Positions 25,641 through 36,550 are shown, counted from the stretch's first letter. The stretch is DNA of 64,000 nt from Oenanthe sinensis (GCA_028671895.1 CM053796.1:42840860-42904859), one strand, 5' to 3'. A program made the numbers and translations. Notes: a model not told the origin generated them from the letters alone.

Positions 25641-26978
25641 TATCTCCTTTTCTGTGCGTTTTGATGTAATGGAATAGTGTTTAGGCGATAATAATGGATG
25701 ACTTTGAGAAAACATAGAGATGAATCAGATGGTGTAACACTTAATTTTTTAATGTAAAAGTTTGAATCCTAAAGAATTGCTTAGAGGACAAGAATTAACA
25801 CAAATGCAGGTGATCTGAAAACCAGGTGTGCACTACATTTATTTGCACGTGCTGTAACAATCTTTTGTATTCTTTCTTTACAAATTTATTTATTAACACT
25901 GTGTGCATTAGCTGATTCTTTTTCTTCGGCATGCGAACTATAATTTTATTTATTTCCGTTTAAAATGCCAACTTTATAAATTTTGAACAAAATAGTACTG
26001 AGTATATAGTATTATCTTGTAGTTTAGGCCTCTTGGAAATAAATATTCAATATTATTTTCGAACCCATTAATAAAATATGCATTATGGTGTTATTCACCA
26101 GATTCTACAATAATTTGATTTAAAATAAAAATTTCCTTCATAGTTCGATCCTGTTATTTTTTAAGTAAAGATGATGGAAAACATATGTATGGATTATACT
26201 TTTATCTAGGTGAGGAAATGGGTCTTCTAGAATCAGTTGACCCCAAATAATTAATTATCTTATTTTGAGCGTGTAAAGATTTTGGAGTATTAAAATGTTA
26301 CTCATGATCTGTTTTTTCCTTGAAGTTGACATTTGTATATATATTCATAATCTGTTTTTTTAGTTATAGTATATTAAATTAGTAAATAATATAATTGACT
26401 CGTCAATTTTTGCATAACTAGACCAGATGATCACACATTTGACTCGAATCGAATACCTTTGGAAGGTGGTCAGGTTTCCTTATGAACCATGCCTTCTTTA
26501 ATGGTAACTTCCCTTGGTACAAATTTAACTAGAACTCGAAGAATTGAACTCTAGTAACAACTACATCTTATGTTTAGATTTGTGATGAGACTTTGTATTG
26601 ATATGCCCTTGAATGCAAGGTAACTTTCGTTCCTACCAATTTAAACTAGAACTCCGATTTTTTATAAATTTAAACAAAGTCCGAGGACACGAACCTTTTA
26701 AATTGATATGGCCTTCATTCCTTCAATACAAGCACTTCGTTCAACTCTGGACAATGATTCTCATTGCAGATAAATCTAATGTTAATGTTTATATACAACT
26801 ACAATGCTCAAATATCAAGATACTTTAAATTTATAACCCTCTTGATATGAAATTTCATATAGGAGCATTTATCCTTCCTTCCTTATTGGTAATATCATAC
26901 AAAGTTTACAGAAACAAGCTTCATCGTTCGTTAAATCTCAACAAACAAAAGAACAAATAAATAACAAACATTCCCTGC
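25641..26978. other. Spacer between the DUF1645 copies
   Basis: No gene supported. Short matches to the flank beyond the intact gene (for example GTTTGAAT with nearby GAGGACAAGAA at about 25750-25790 and 27920-27990) suggest that the duplication included upstream sequence. Confidence 0.5.
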
Positions 26979-27797
26979 TCAATAAGGATGAACATTCTTG
27001 CTTAATCCACCACCATTAACATTCGTAAAAAAACCAACTACTTCAGGCTTATATGGCAGATACGATCTCCGTTTATCATGTTCTGGATAAATTCCTTTAC
27101 TTCTCAGATACATTTCGTGTGCTGATACTGCTGTCGATTTCTTCACCTTCTTCACCACCTTCTTTTCTCCGTTAACTTTAACCTCTGCGGTTTTTTTCTG
27201 AACTGGTTTATTTAAGAACACGAAAGCGTCCTTTCCATCACTATAACTCCTGTTTAAATACTCCTTGAATCTCCATAGCTTTGAAAAACCGGTTGAATTG
27301 CTCTTCTTAGAAAGCTCTGGTGATGTTTTCTCCCATTCGCAATAAGGTCCAGTTGCTATTCCATTAACATTGTTAGTTTCATCCTTAGTTTCGCCTTTTT
27401 CGCGAGACAAAGAGGTTGTTTCCATGAATATTTTCTCCACTGGAGGCTTCAACTGTGATTTATGCTCTGAGGTTTTGTAATCTTCGTGTGCTAAGAGTAA
27501 ATCACGGTTGAATAATGGAAAATAAGGCCGGATCGAAGCGTCGGTCCCTGGAACTAAAGTTGAATCCGAGCTGTTGATTACGAATGAAAAATCATCATCT
27601 GCATCACTAACTTGAGCTTCTTCATTATGATCTTGCTCTTCTTCTACTTCTTCAGAATCTTCGCCTTCATGATCAGTACTTAATCCTAAAAAAGTGAGCT
27701 TAAAATCAAAATCTTCGGAGATTTTTGCTGCGATTTCTGCGAATTCCTTCTCTTCCTCTTCGTGATAAAACAAGCTCAACTCTGAATCTGCCTGCAT
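26979..27797 (-). CDS. DUF1645 family protein, single exon
   Basis: Intronless 272-aa frame starting MQADSELSL. The order of motifs is that of plant DUF1645 proteins: an acidic N-terminus with EIAAKISEDFDFKL, then FSFVINSS, IRPYFPLFNRDLL, GPYCEW, KKSNSTGFSKLWRFKEYLNR, a Lys-rich block (KKVVKKVKK), and a C-terminal SAHEMYLRSKGIYPEHDKRR plus YLPYKPEVVGFFTNVNG and NVHPY. Family members are plant-specific and of unclear biochemical role; some are reported as stress-related. The basic block could serve nuclear entry, which is inference. A degraded copy lies downstream on the same strand. Confidence 0.88.
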   Translation of the reverse strand: MQADSELSLFYHEEEEKEFAEIAAKISEDFDFKLTFLGLSTDHEGEDSEEVEEEQDHNEEAQVSDADDDFSFVINSSDSTLVPGTDASIRPYFPLFNRDLLLAHEDYKTSEHKSQLKPPVEKIFMETTSLSREKGETKDETNNVNGIATGPYCEWEKTSPELSKKSNSTGFSKLWRFKEYLNRSYSDGKDAFVFLNKPVQKKTAEVKVNGEKKVVKKVKKSTAVSAHEMYLRSKGIYPEHDKRRSYLPYKPEVVGFFTNVNGGGLSKNVHPY

Positions 27798-28465
27798 TTT
27801 TTTTTTAGTTTTGGTGTGATGATAAAAAGTGATCGAATAAGTTGAAGAAAGGGTGAAGGTTGATATATATAGAGAGTTGAATGATACTGATGGCGTAATA
27901 CTAATGTCTTAATGTGCAAGTTTGAATGCAATTATTCTTACATAAATAATATTATTGGGTATTTTTTAAGGATTGTTTCGAGGACAAGAAATTTGAAAAC
28001 GAGGGTGCCAGGAAAATCAGGTGCACGGGAAGTGTGAACTGGGAAGAGTCTCAAAAGATCTGCATACTCGCTGTAATTACTTTAATATTCTTGATAGATA
28101 AAAATTACTGAATATTTATCTATCGAGATTTGATATTTTATGTTATATTTACGTAAATTAATATTATTAGTCCCTCTAATCTAGAGATGCATAGATAATT
28201 ATTCTTATTTTAGTTCATAATAATATACTCCTTCCCTTTTTTTTAATTATTTTCTCTTAAGTTATTTTTTTAATATATTAATTTCAATATTTTGAAATGT
28301 CAATGTTGATAAATAGTTGTGTGTGTTAAAGCATGATTTGATTGTTGTTACAAACAAATTATCTTGTTCAGGTTAGTAAATTGGCCTTCTCGAATATTTT
28401 GACCCCAAAATATTTATCAATGTTGTTATGCACGTGTAAATATTATTATATTATTAATGCACTAA
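27798..28465. other. Promoter side of DUF1645 and AT-rich spacer
   Basis: The sequence TTGATATATATAGAGAG around 27860-27875, read on the minus strand, gives a TATATATA box about 65 bp above the start codon, a sensible core promoter position. Beyond about 27950 nothing is recognised. Confidence 0.5.
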
Positions 28466-28847
28466 GGGGCCATTTGGTTTACACGGGGAAACGGAATGGA
28501 ATTTAGAAAGGGAATTAAAAAGAAAAGAAAAGAATGACATTTAATTTCTTTCCTTATTTGGTTTTAATCCAGAAATAGAATAAATAATTATTTTTAATAA
28601 ATTATTTTGAGTAAAATATTATTTTTGGAATTGATATAAAATATAATTATATGGATGTTGGAAGTGGGTAAATGTATGAGAGAGAAAAAGTGATAAGAGA
28701 AATAGAAATGAAATGCCTTGAGAGAGATAATCCCAAAACTTAAAAGATCAAAGAGAATGAGTACTTTTGTAAAACAAACAAGAACAAAGTGAATAAGGCT
28801 TCTTGTTTCCCTTTCCCTTTCCTCGTTATCCTTAACCAAACAGCTCC
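28466..28847. mobile_element. Tourist-like (PIF/Harbinger) MITE, 382 bp
   Basis: Left end GGGGCCATTTGGTTTACACG and the inverse of the right end GGAGCTGTTTGGTTAAGGA form terminal inverted repeats. A 3-bp duplication TAA flanks both sides (28463-28465 and 28848-28850), as expected for PIF/Harbinger insertion. No transposase. Confidence 0.85.
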
Positions 28848-29514
28848 TAAATGTTTCTTCAAGTTACCGCCTTAAGTATTTTACAATTATTTAATATTGG
28901 ACTATAATAATTGTTCGATAACGTTTGCTCATACGTTGATGGCACGATATTTCAACTCAGATGACACAATTAGTTTCCGTTGAGGGCTGTTAAATGACAG
29001 CCTAATTAGTATTTGAAATGCTAATTAAGGTTATAAAATAATGATAAACCCGTGAATCAGTGACTGTACTTGCATGTTGTCCGACTCGGTGGGAAACGGT
29101 TCTGAGTTATATGAGTGAACACAACTCGGATATGAGAGGACTTTGACTGTTCAATTTTTGCATAAACGGACCAGATGATTACAGATTTGACTCGAATATC
29201 GAGGAACCAAGTGGGCTCTTGTCGGGAAGGTGGTCAGATAATTAGGTGCGTGGATGAACCATACATCTCTGATGGTTCGTGGGGTAATCAACTTTGGCGC
29301 CTCTTTATTTGACCAAAAATATGAAAATATTACTCAGAAACTATAAATTGTACAAATGTCAACTTCAAGAAAAATAATACGTAATCACTGCCGTTACTTT
29401 GCAACAAATGTCAATAATATACTCCGTATTAAGTGAAAAATTATAAATGTGTACTAGGAATATGATTGAAATTCTATACACGGGCGTTTGTGTTTTAGAA
29501 CTTTCGAGTATATA
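28848..29514. other. Intergenic, similarity to the 26.4 kb spacer
   Basis: A segment at about 29137-29290 (TTTTTGCATAAACGGACCAGATGAT, then TTTGACTCGAATA and GGAAGGTGGTCAG) resembles 26408-26475 (TTTTTGCATAACTAGACCAGATGAT). So a block of at least about 70 bp is shared by the two flanks of the DUF1645 gene. No gene. Confidence 0.6.
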
Positions 29515-29522
29515 TATGCATA

Positions 29523-30044
29523 TAGGACTGTAATTCGAACCGGGTTTTTTTAAGCTCGACTCGATTAACTCGACTCAGCTCGAACTCGTTATCGAGCTCG
29601 AGTTCGAATAGATTTTCGGGTTAAATTAAAAACTCGAGTCGAGTCGAGTATTTGTCATTTTAAATTGGGAAAAAATATTTTTAAGTTAAATTTGAGAAAA
29701 CAATTTAGTAAAAAATACAATAATAAAATAATTTTTAAATTTTTAGGAATAATTAAGATAAAGCTCGATAGACTCGATTAAAGCTCGAGAGTTCGAAAAT
29801 TCGTTAAAAAATAAAAGTCCGTTAAACTCGAAAACTCGTGAAAAACTTATTAAACTCGAAAACTCGTAAAAAAACTCATTAAACTCGAAAATTTGTGAAC
29901 GGCTCGAACTCGACTCAGATACTACGTGAGTCAAGCTCGAACACATATTTTAGACTCGAATAATTTTCGGCTCGATTCGACTCGACAAAAAAAAACTCGA
30001 GCTCGACAATAAAAAACTCAAACTCGCCTCGAATTGCAGCCCTA
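29523..30044. mobile_element. hAT-type MITE, 522 bp, CTCGA-rich, perfect 8-bp TSD
   Basis: Left end TAGGACTGTAATTCGAACCG and the inverse of the right end TAGGGCTGCAATTCGAGGCG are terminal inverted repeats. The 8-bp target duplication TATGCATA is perfect on both sides (29515-29522 and 30045-30052), diagnostic of hAT-superfamily insertion. Both arms are filled with repeated CTCGA/TCGAG units, so the whole element can fold back. No coding capacity. The perfect TSD suggests a fairly recent insertion, though the arms have diverged. Confidence 0.93.
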
Positions 30045-30052
30045 TATGCATA

Positions 30053-30403
30053 TTAAATTTAAGAAAGACTTTCCGGAGGCATATCCCGTCAATTTGGTAC
30101 TAATATCTTAGTCTTTCATACTTTATGATTTATCATTTGAAATAAGGCAGGATATAATTTTTTTTATTTCAGACAGTATTTAAATTATAAATAATTAACT
30201 GCACTATTATAATTTTTTTTATCAAGAAACACTTTAGGGTATTATAATTGTATGCATATTTTCATCAATTTTTCAAGGACATGAAAATTAAAATTCTAGA
30301 CAGAAAGGTGTGTGAACAACCGGGGATTAATTTATGATTTCAACATCCCCAGTTGAACACTAGTGCACTTTATTTATTGTGTCTTATAAAAAAGCCAACA
30401 GTG
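30053..30403. other. Intergenic, nothing recognised
   Basis: AT-rich sequence between the hAT element and the TRIM-like copies. No feature supported. Confidence 0.5.
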
Positions 30404-30600
30404 TATTTAAAAACTAGTATAAGATCCATTTGAGTATTTCTCTAACACCTTAAAATTTTAAATGAACTGGTTACTAAACATAGTATCATAAAAAATGGGT
30501 GTTCAGATCCACTTAAACATCTATTTAACACCTTAAAATTTTAGATAAGCCGGTTACTCAGCACCTTATGAACCGGTTACTCAACACCTATAATCTACCT
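30404..30600 (+). mobile_element. Degenerate TRIM LTR copies
   Basis: A segment at about 30404-30481 (AGTATAAGATCCATTTGAGT, TCTCTAACACCTTAAAATTT, GAACTGGTTACTAAACA) matches the 76-bp LTR family seen at 33.7-34.1 kb and is followed by TAGTATCATA, a worn form of the TGGTATCAGA primer site. A second LTR-like copy follows at about 30510-30560, and GAACCGGTTACTCAACACC at about 30575 repeats the LTR end. Confidence 0.7.
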
Positions 30601-30858
30601 CATTATTTCTGAAAAGTGCCAGACCGATGTAAAAGTTGATTTAATTTTTATAATCATTAATCGGCTAGACGGATTAAGTAGTTAATCGAATAATTAGTAC
30701 AACATATTTTAATTTATACCTAATTTTAGTTTATTCTGCTAAACAATATTTTCACTTAATTATTTGATTTTAACGAAATTAAAATGCTTTTTTTCCTTCC
30801 AACGTTTAAACGTTGTCTAAATTAATTTATAACATAAAATTCAGGGATTTATCTTATA

Positions 30859-31147
30859 CTCCTTCTGTCCCATAAACGTTTACACTTTCTTTTTAGGATG
30901 TCACATCCAATTCTTTACATTTCAAAACTTTTTAAAAATAGTAAACTTTTATATTATAAAATTTACTCTCGTTCACTACTTTACTCCACCTTTTCAAATT
31001 TATTAATTAAATATTAATTGATCCCACCACTTTATTCATTTTTCATTCTCTTTCATCCACTTTTACTTCTATTTCATAATACTTTATATAATTTTCTTAA
31101 CCTCCGTACTTAACCTAAATGTAAACAATTAAATGGAACGGAGGGAG
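30859..31147. mobile_element. Stowaway-like MITE, 289 bp
   Basis: Starts CTCCTTCTGTCCCATAAACG, ends AAATGGAACGGAGGGAG, with TA on both sides. Internal sequence (CCCACCACTTTATTCAT and similar) matches the member at 37647. Confidence 0.85.
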
Positions 31148-31234
31148 TAAATAATTTACGAACAACCCCATAACGTACATCTCAACATAGCCATATTCAA
31201 GGATATGACTATCCAATTTTTGGAGGGTCGAAAC

Positions 31235-31545
31235 AATAAATTATATTATACCGTATCAACCAATTGTTTACATTTGTGTTGGGCACGAAGGTTAAGAAAG
31301 TTATATAAAATATTATGAAATAAAAGTAAAAGTAGATGAAAGAGAAAGAAAAGTAGATAAAGTGGTGGGGTCAATTGATATTTAATTGAAAGATTTGAAA
31401 AGGTGTAGTAAAGTAATGGGTGAGAGTAAATTTTATAATATAAAAATTTAATATTTATAAAAAATTCTGAAATATAAAAAATTGTGTGAGACATCCCAAA
31501 AATAAAAGTGTAAAGAATTGGTTGACATCCATTCTACTTGGTAAA
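31235..31545. mobile_element. Stowaway-like MITE relative, opposite orientation, ends eroded
   Basis: Read on the minus strand it gives the same internal order as the 30859 element: GGATGT near the start, then ATTCTTTACAC, CCCACCACTTT and a final AACCTTCGTGCCCAACACAAATGTAAACAATTGG. The GAGGGAG-type ends are not preserved, so the limits are approximate. The 82-codon frame here is MITE sequence, not a gene. Confidence 0.65.
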
Positions 31546-32418
31546 CTGCAGGGTCCCATGTGCTTAGAAAAGAACATTTAAAATCTTGATTTAATTTAAT
31601 ACACATGTGATTGTCGTATTTGCTTAGCATTGTTGCAGAGAGAATCTTTGGATAATTGGATGTGATATATTATTATATCTTGTCAGAAATACTTTGCTCA
31701 CAAAAAAATTGACCAGGTCCGAAGTGTGTAATAATACAATAGAGCAAGAAGGTATGTCCTTGCAAAAGAGAATTTAGAATTTGATTGATAATTTTTTGTT
31801 AGTACAGTAACTCGCACATGCAAAAGAGCTTCAATTATCTTGATACGGACTGCGTCAATTAATTGTAATAGAAATATAAAGGCGGGAATCGACTAATTAG
31901 CTCGCAAGGGTCATTGTTCTATACTAGTTAAATTCAATTATGGACGAACCCTAATTTTTCAATTAAATATGCGTTTAATTCCTTTGAATTTTTAAGAATA
32001 AATATTTTGTTTTTATCTTTACGTAAAAAATAACAAAAGCAAGCCACCTGACCTGTTCTTAGACAAAGTCAACAAGAGCAGTCCAAGCCTGTTGATGACA
32101 TTGCCATCCAAGAAGTGTCATGAGAAGTATACCGAAAAAACAAAATGTGTAATCTTGCACCAACATGTTGTTTATAAAAAATTCAATTAAAATTTCACAA
32201 TATATCGAAACAAAATTTGACAATCCTAAAAATAGCATGCAAAAAATCCTATTACCTATGCGAGGGATTACGCCGGCGGGATCTAGGCTACGGTGACACA
32301 TATTTAAAAATATCGAGGTACACGTAATAAAATTAAAATTTATAAGGATGTATTTTCAAAAAAAATCTGATACCCCTTAAATTCCGCTGGGATTACATAT
32401 AAATAATATCAAATGCTT
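31546..32418. other. Intergenic, nothing firmly recognised
   Basis: A minus-strand frame of 80 codons (32301-32059) has no recognised domain; it runs through hydrophobic AT-rich sequence and I do not support it. No RNA gene seen. Confidence 0.45.
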
Positions 32419-32950
32419 ATCCAGCAGATCTCTCTTGCTTAGATCTTCTATTACGATTTGTCTCATCCTTTGATTATATTAGTCTCTTGTCGAACAATCC
32501 AGATTCCAGGTCTCTTTCACAAGCATTAATTCGTTTTGTGGCATCTTTAGCAAATTTCACTTCCTTAGACTGAAATGTCTGATCACCTTCCGAATCGGAT
32601 TCCATGTCTCCTTCAGAACCATTACTTTTCGTGGCATCTTTTTCAAATCTTACTCGCTTAGATATTCCATAAAAATTTGCCTCACTTTCTGAACTTGAAG
32701 ATTTCTCGTAAAATTCAGGTTCCGAGTCTCCTTGAGAATTGCATGAATTTTATTAATTTGCAGGTTCTCTAGCCAATCTTGGTTAATTTCATAGATCTCC
32801 CATAACGATTTGCATTATGGTATGAACTCGAAAGTCTCTTGTTGTACTCATGTATCACAGGTCTCCTACACTAGCATTACTTTTCTTGATATTTTTAGCC
32901 GAGTTCACTTTCTTGAGTTCCTTATTTTGAACTTTGCAAGCATTACCTTC
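32419..32950 (-). pseudogene. Decayed gene fragment encoding an internally repeated acidic/basic protein
   Basis: On the minus strand at least three imperfect units of roughly 32-45 codons can be read. Their cores are SKRVRFEKDATKSNGSEGD, SKEVKFAKDATKRINACERD and LKKVNSAKNIKKSNASVGD, joined by linkers such as SSSSESEANFYG and SSSYHNANRYGR. The central two units share one open frame of about 95 codons (roughly 32745 to 32480) that lacks an ATG. Stops and frame changes separate it from the flanking units: TGA directly after the uppermost unit, and TAA after the third core, with linker-like coding continuing beyond. The family is unknown to me. The coding-type substitution pattern between units suggests a once-functional repeat protein. 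Confidence 0.6.
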
Positions 32951-33685
32951 TATATATGTCTGTTGGTGAGATTGATGAACAAGTTCGGATTATTGGCATG
33001 CGGCATTTGAGATCATCTATTTATAGAGGAAATATATATACAGGATTCAATTAGCATTATGATTAGAAAATAATAATAATAAAGAAAGTTATAGGATTCA
33101 ATTAGTATTCAAAAATCTTTTCTTCTTTGATGAGAAGTAATTTGGCGTATGGAAAGTAAAAATATTTTTGTATATATATATGTATATATATATATATATA
33201 TATATGAAAAGATTGTTATTAAATTGATGACCCAGAAGATATGCCTTGCAACCTAATACTTAAAGTGTAGCTAGTAGGACTTTCAACCTCTGTTACTGAT
33301 ATGTCGTGCCTGATGATGATATCTTATTCATCAATCATCAAACATTGTTAATAACAAAGACAAAGACAAAGTATATGTGTATCAGTATTGTATGTATAAT
33401 TGTACATAGATAAATTGAAGTATAACATAAAATTAACGCATCTTGAGCCTCTATAACATTAATCATGCTAAAAACCAAAATTACATATATTTTCTCAATC
33501 AGTAAAAATATAAACTAATACTAAAAGTTCGCCATCACTTTTTAGACTCCATACTATGAATTGAATTAAATTAATTTTCGAACTATAACGCGCCTCGTAA
33601 ACCAACCAATGATAATAATCACAAACATTGTTATTATATAACAAGCGCCATGTTAAAAAATGCTTCAAGATTGGAGTATCTGTTT
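32951..33685. other. Intergenic with a TA-rich microsatellite
   Basis: An imperfect TATATG/TA tract lies at about 33170-33205, and a short AAGACAAAG repeat near 33358. No gene supported. Confidence 0.6.
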
Positions 33686-33800
33686 TGTTAAAAAATAGTA
33701 TAAGATTAATTTGGATTTCTCTCTAATACTTTAAGATTTTAAATGAGTTGATCACTCAACATGGTATCAGAGAGGTTTTAAATGAGTTGATTACTCAACA
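33686..33800 (+). mobile_element. TRIM LTR in plus orientation with primer site
   Basis: A 76-bp LTR at 33686-33761 starts TGTTAAAAAATAG and ends CTCAACA. It is followed immediately by TGGTATCAGAG (33762), the initiator Met-tRNA primer site. The last 27 bp of the LTR are then repeated (33774-33800) and followed by a second TGGTATCAGAGTC. Confidence 0.85.
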
Positions 33801-33849
33801 TGGTATCAGAGTCAGGTTGGCTGGGGCCACAAGTTCGACTCTAAAACCA

Positions 33850-34093
33850 TGTTGAGTAACCAGCTCATCTAAAACCTTAAGGTGTTAGAGAGAGACCCAA
33901 ATGGATCTTATATTATTTTTTAACATTCCCCTCACTCGAGCCTTGGTGTCCCCCATAAATTGTGAGAATATTGGGGGAGAGAGTCGATGACCTCTGCCAA
34001 CCTGAGCTCTGATATCATGTTGAATAACCAGCTCATCTAAAACCTTAAGGTGTTAGAGAGATGTTCAAATGAACCTTATACAATTCTTTAACA
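33850..34093 (-). mobile_element. Complete TRIM retroelement, 244 bp, two 76-bp LTRs
   Basis: On the minus strand: 5' LTR 34093-34018, primer site TGATATCAGAGC directly after it, an internal region of only 92 bp, a purine tract GTGAGGGGAA directly before the 3' LTR, and the 3' LTR 33925-33850. Both LTRs are 76 bp, start TGTTAAA and end CAACA, and share CTCTAACACCTTAAGGTTTT and AGATGAGCTGGTTA. There is no coding capacity, so it must have moved with another element's enzymes. No matching 5-bp target duplication is visible, because the left side abuts the plus-orientation copy. Confidence 0.88.
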
Positions 34094-34469
34094 TATTTGA
34101 AGTTGCAGGGGGTGGTCAGTGGTGGTATGGAAATATCTGGATAAACAGCTGGTGCATTAGCAGTTGATAAAACGATATTAGTGAAACCTAACAATGCACG
34201 ACAAGACGTAATTTTCTTTGGATTCTCTCGTGTGGTGTTTATGAAAAACTGAGAATATGATTAATTGATGCATGCATTAATTGATTAACGTGTATTTATA
34301 GTAGAGATAGCAGATTTAATTAAGTTAATTAAGAACAAGTAATTTTGTACTATATAGAGTCAAAGATCGACTGATCTAATTAGGGAAACAAAAACTGACT
34401 TAAATAAACATTGTTATTTCTCGTTTATGGCAGGATTGTTTTATTAATTAAAATTTCCAAGGCTAAGTG
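34094..34469. other. Intergenic, nothing recognised
   Basis: No gene or repeat supported between the TRIM cluster and the foldback element. Confidence 0.5.
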
Positions 34470-34805
34470 AGAAACTCCTATTTGAGTAACCAATTTCTAT
34501 TTTATAAAAATTTGATTAACAAATAAATATAGAAAACTACATAACATACAAAAAATCATAGAACACCAACAATAATTGTAAAACAAACAAAAAATTATAT
34601 AATCTACAAAAAAATATACAACACAAATTACAGAAAACTAATGCTGAATAGTGTTCTGTAATTTTGTGTTCTATATTTTTTGTATGTTATGTGATTTTTT
34701 TGTTTGTTTTGTGATTTATAATTTTTTTTTATGTTCGGTAATGTTTTCATGTATTATGTAATTATATTTGTTATTAATTACACAGTCACTCAAATAAGGA
34801 AATAA
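34470..34805. mobile_element. Foldback/MITE-like inverted repeat
   Basis: Outer arms TCCTATTTGAGTAACC and the inverse of AGTCACTCAAATAAGGA pair. Inner arms ACATAACATACAAAAAATC and the inverse of TTTTTTGTATGTTATGTGA also pair, around a centre near 34640. No coding capacity. The target duplication was not resolved. Confidence 0.7.
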
Positions 34806-35839
34806 GAGAATTCCTTATCCAACCTCCCATCGTATATAACCATATGTGTATCGATTTCCTTGTCCAAAATTCTATCTTATAATTTTTTTTTAGTAATGAA
34901 AGATATCCCAATTTTTTTTTGAAATAATGTCAATATTTTTTACTTAAATTATTTATTTGTGTATATATGAGAGGTCTATTATTTCTATTGAATATTGTGT
35001 CAATTTAAAATTGTCACATAAATATTTAGAAAAAAAAAATTCTTTTTGAAAATTCTGGAGCATTTTCATTCTTTTTAAACTTTAGAGTCTACCAATTTTC
35101 TATGTTTATTAATTATATCATTATTACGGACTCTCATTATAAAAAAACAAACTCCAATTAGGCATAGCACTAGATCCATTTATCCATATGCAACAAATTT
35201 TTACTCTACTGTATTAATATTGTTATAAAGTATCCAGCCAAGGCCCGCATTGAACAATTGATGAGCGTAATCTTTATTTTGGTGATGTTTCTTTTCATTG
35301 TTATTCTAATTATTGATATTTTATATTTTATGTATGAATTTGTTGGGTGGTGAACATATTAAAATTTTTACTTATTTCGTCCTCAATTTTATGGCAACAT
35401 GAGAAGAAGAAAGAGTTTAGAGGTGTTATTAGGTATTAATAAACATTAGAAATTAATATGGTTGAAAATTAATTTTATAGTCAAGTTTTAAATAGAAATA
35501 ATTAAAACAAATAAATCTATAATTTTTTTACTTTGTCATTTTAACTAGGGGTGAAATCGAGTTGAATAAATGCGAATAGCAGTATGATCAGATTCGGCTC
35601 AAATTTATATTTATTTGTTAAGATTCTGTCCGATTCGAATTAAAATTTTAATATTTTATCTAGATTCAACTCGAGTTCGAATATCAATAGTCGTATTTGA
35701 TTCGGCTCGACTAGAATAGATAACGAACTATTTGTTTTAGTGTATTGAAATTCGAATTCGTATATAGTAACTTTTAAATTCTAGCCAACTCATCTCTGAC
35801 CATTGAATTATCAGATCAATTGTTGAAATTAAATATATT
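34806..35839. other. Intergenic, part hAT-like
   Basis: From about 35547 (ACTAGGGGTGAAATCGAG) the sequence is rich in GATTCG/CTCGA-type words (35600-35770), similar in style to the hAT MITE at 29.5 kb. A matching right end was not found. Nothing else is recognised. Confidence 0.4.
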
Positions 35840-36550
35840 TTTTAAAAACTTACGCTATATAATATAGAGTAAATTTAAATTTTTTTAGTTCCCTTTTTAC
35901 CCCTATAAAGTTTATGTTGTATTATGTCTTGCAGCTTGACTGCAACTCATTTACCTACATTTCTAGATAAGTAGTAAGCCATACTATTTTTGTTTGATAT
36001 TTCTCCCCTTCTTCTCCTTCTCCTTCTCATTTCATATCAAATTTCAAAACAAAATTTAGAAGATTCAAATTTCGTAACAAGTGCTTCATCAAAGTTTAGA
36101 AGATTCAAGTTTCATCGAGTGTTTATCAAAATTTCTTGAATTAGCAATGAGATAATTCGAGAATATTATTGTTGATTTTGATGTTTTTATTGAATTGGTT
36201 TGGTTTTTTTGAGTGCCATATTTAATTTGATGTTTTTATATATTGTTGAATTTGATTCTTTTTGGATTTTGGTTGATTAAAAGAATGAAAAAGATGAAGA
36301 AAAAAAATCTTGGCCTTCTGCTATATAATATAGCGTAAGCGTAAGTAATTGAGACAAAAAAATTAAGTCAAAAATGTAAGATTTTAACCCTTTAAAAAAG
36401 TTTAATATAGAACGTAAACTTTTAACTCTTTCAAAAATTTTACTCTATATTATATGTTAAAGTTTACTCTATATTATATGGCGTAAGTTTTTAATTTTTT
36501 CAAAAAGCTTACTCTATATTATACAGAGTAAGCTTATAAAACTTACGCGG
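35840..36550. repeat. Inverted-repeat element with a recurring ACTCTATATTATAT-GCGTAAGTTT module
   Basis: AAACTTACGCTATATAATATAGAGTAAA at about 35848 is the inverse of TTTACTCTATATTATATGGCGTAAGTTT at about 36460. Further partial modules lie at 36320, 36432 and 36507. The interior includes a CTTCTCCTTCTCC tract (about 36004). Non-coding. The target duplication was not determined. Confidence 0.7.

Noticed and set aside
32059..32301. 80-codon minus-strand frame starting MCHRSLDPAG
   Set aside because: No domain recognised; most of it is hydrophobic AT-rich translation and no splice partners were found.
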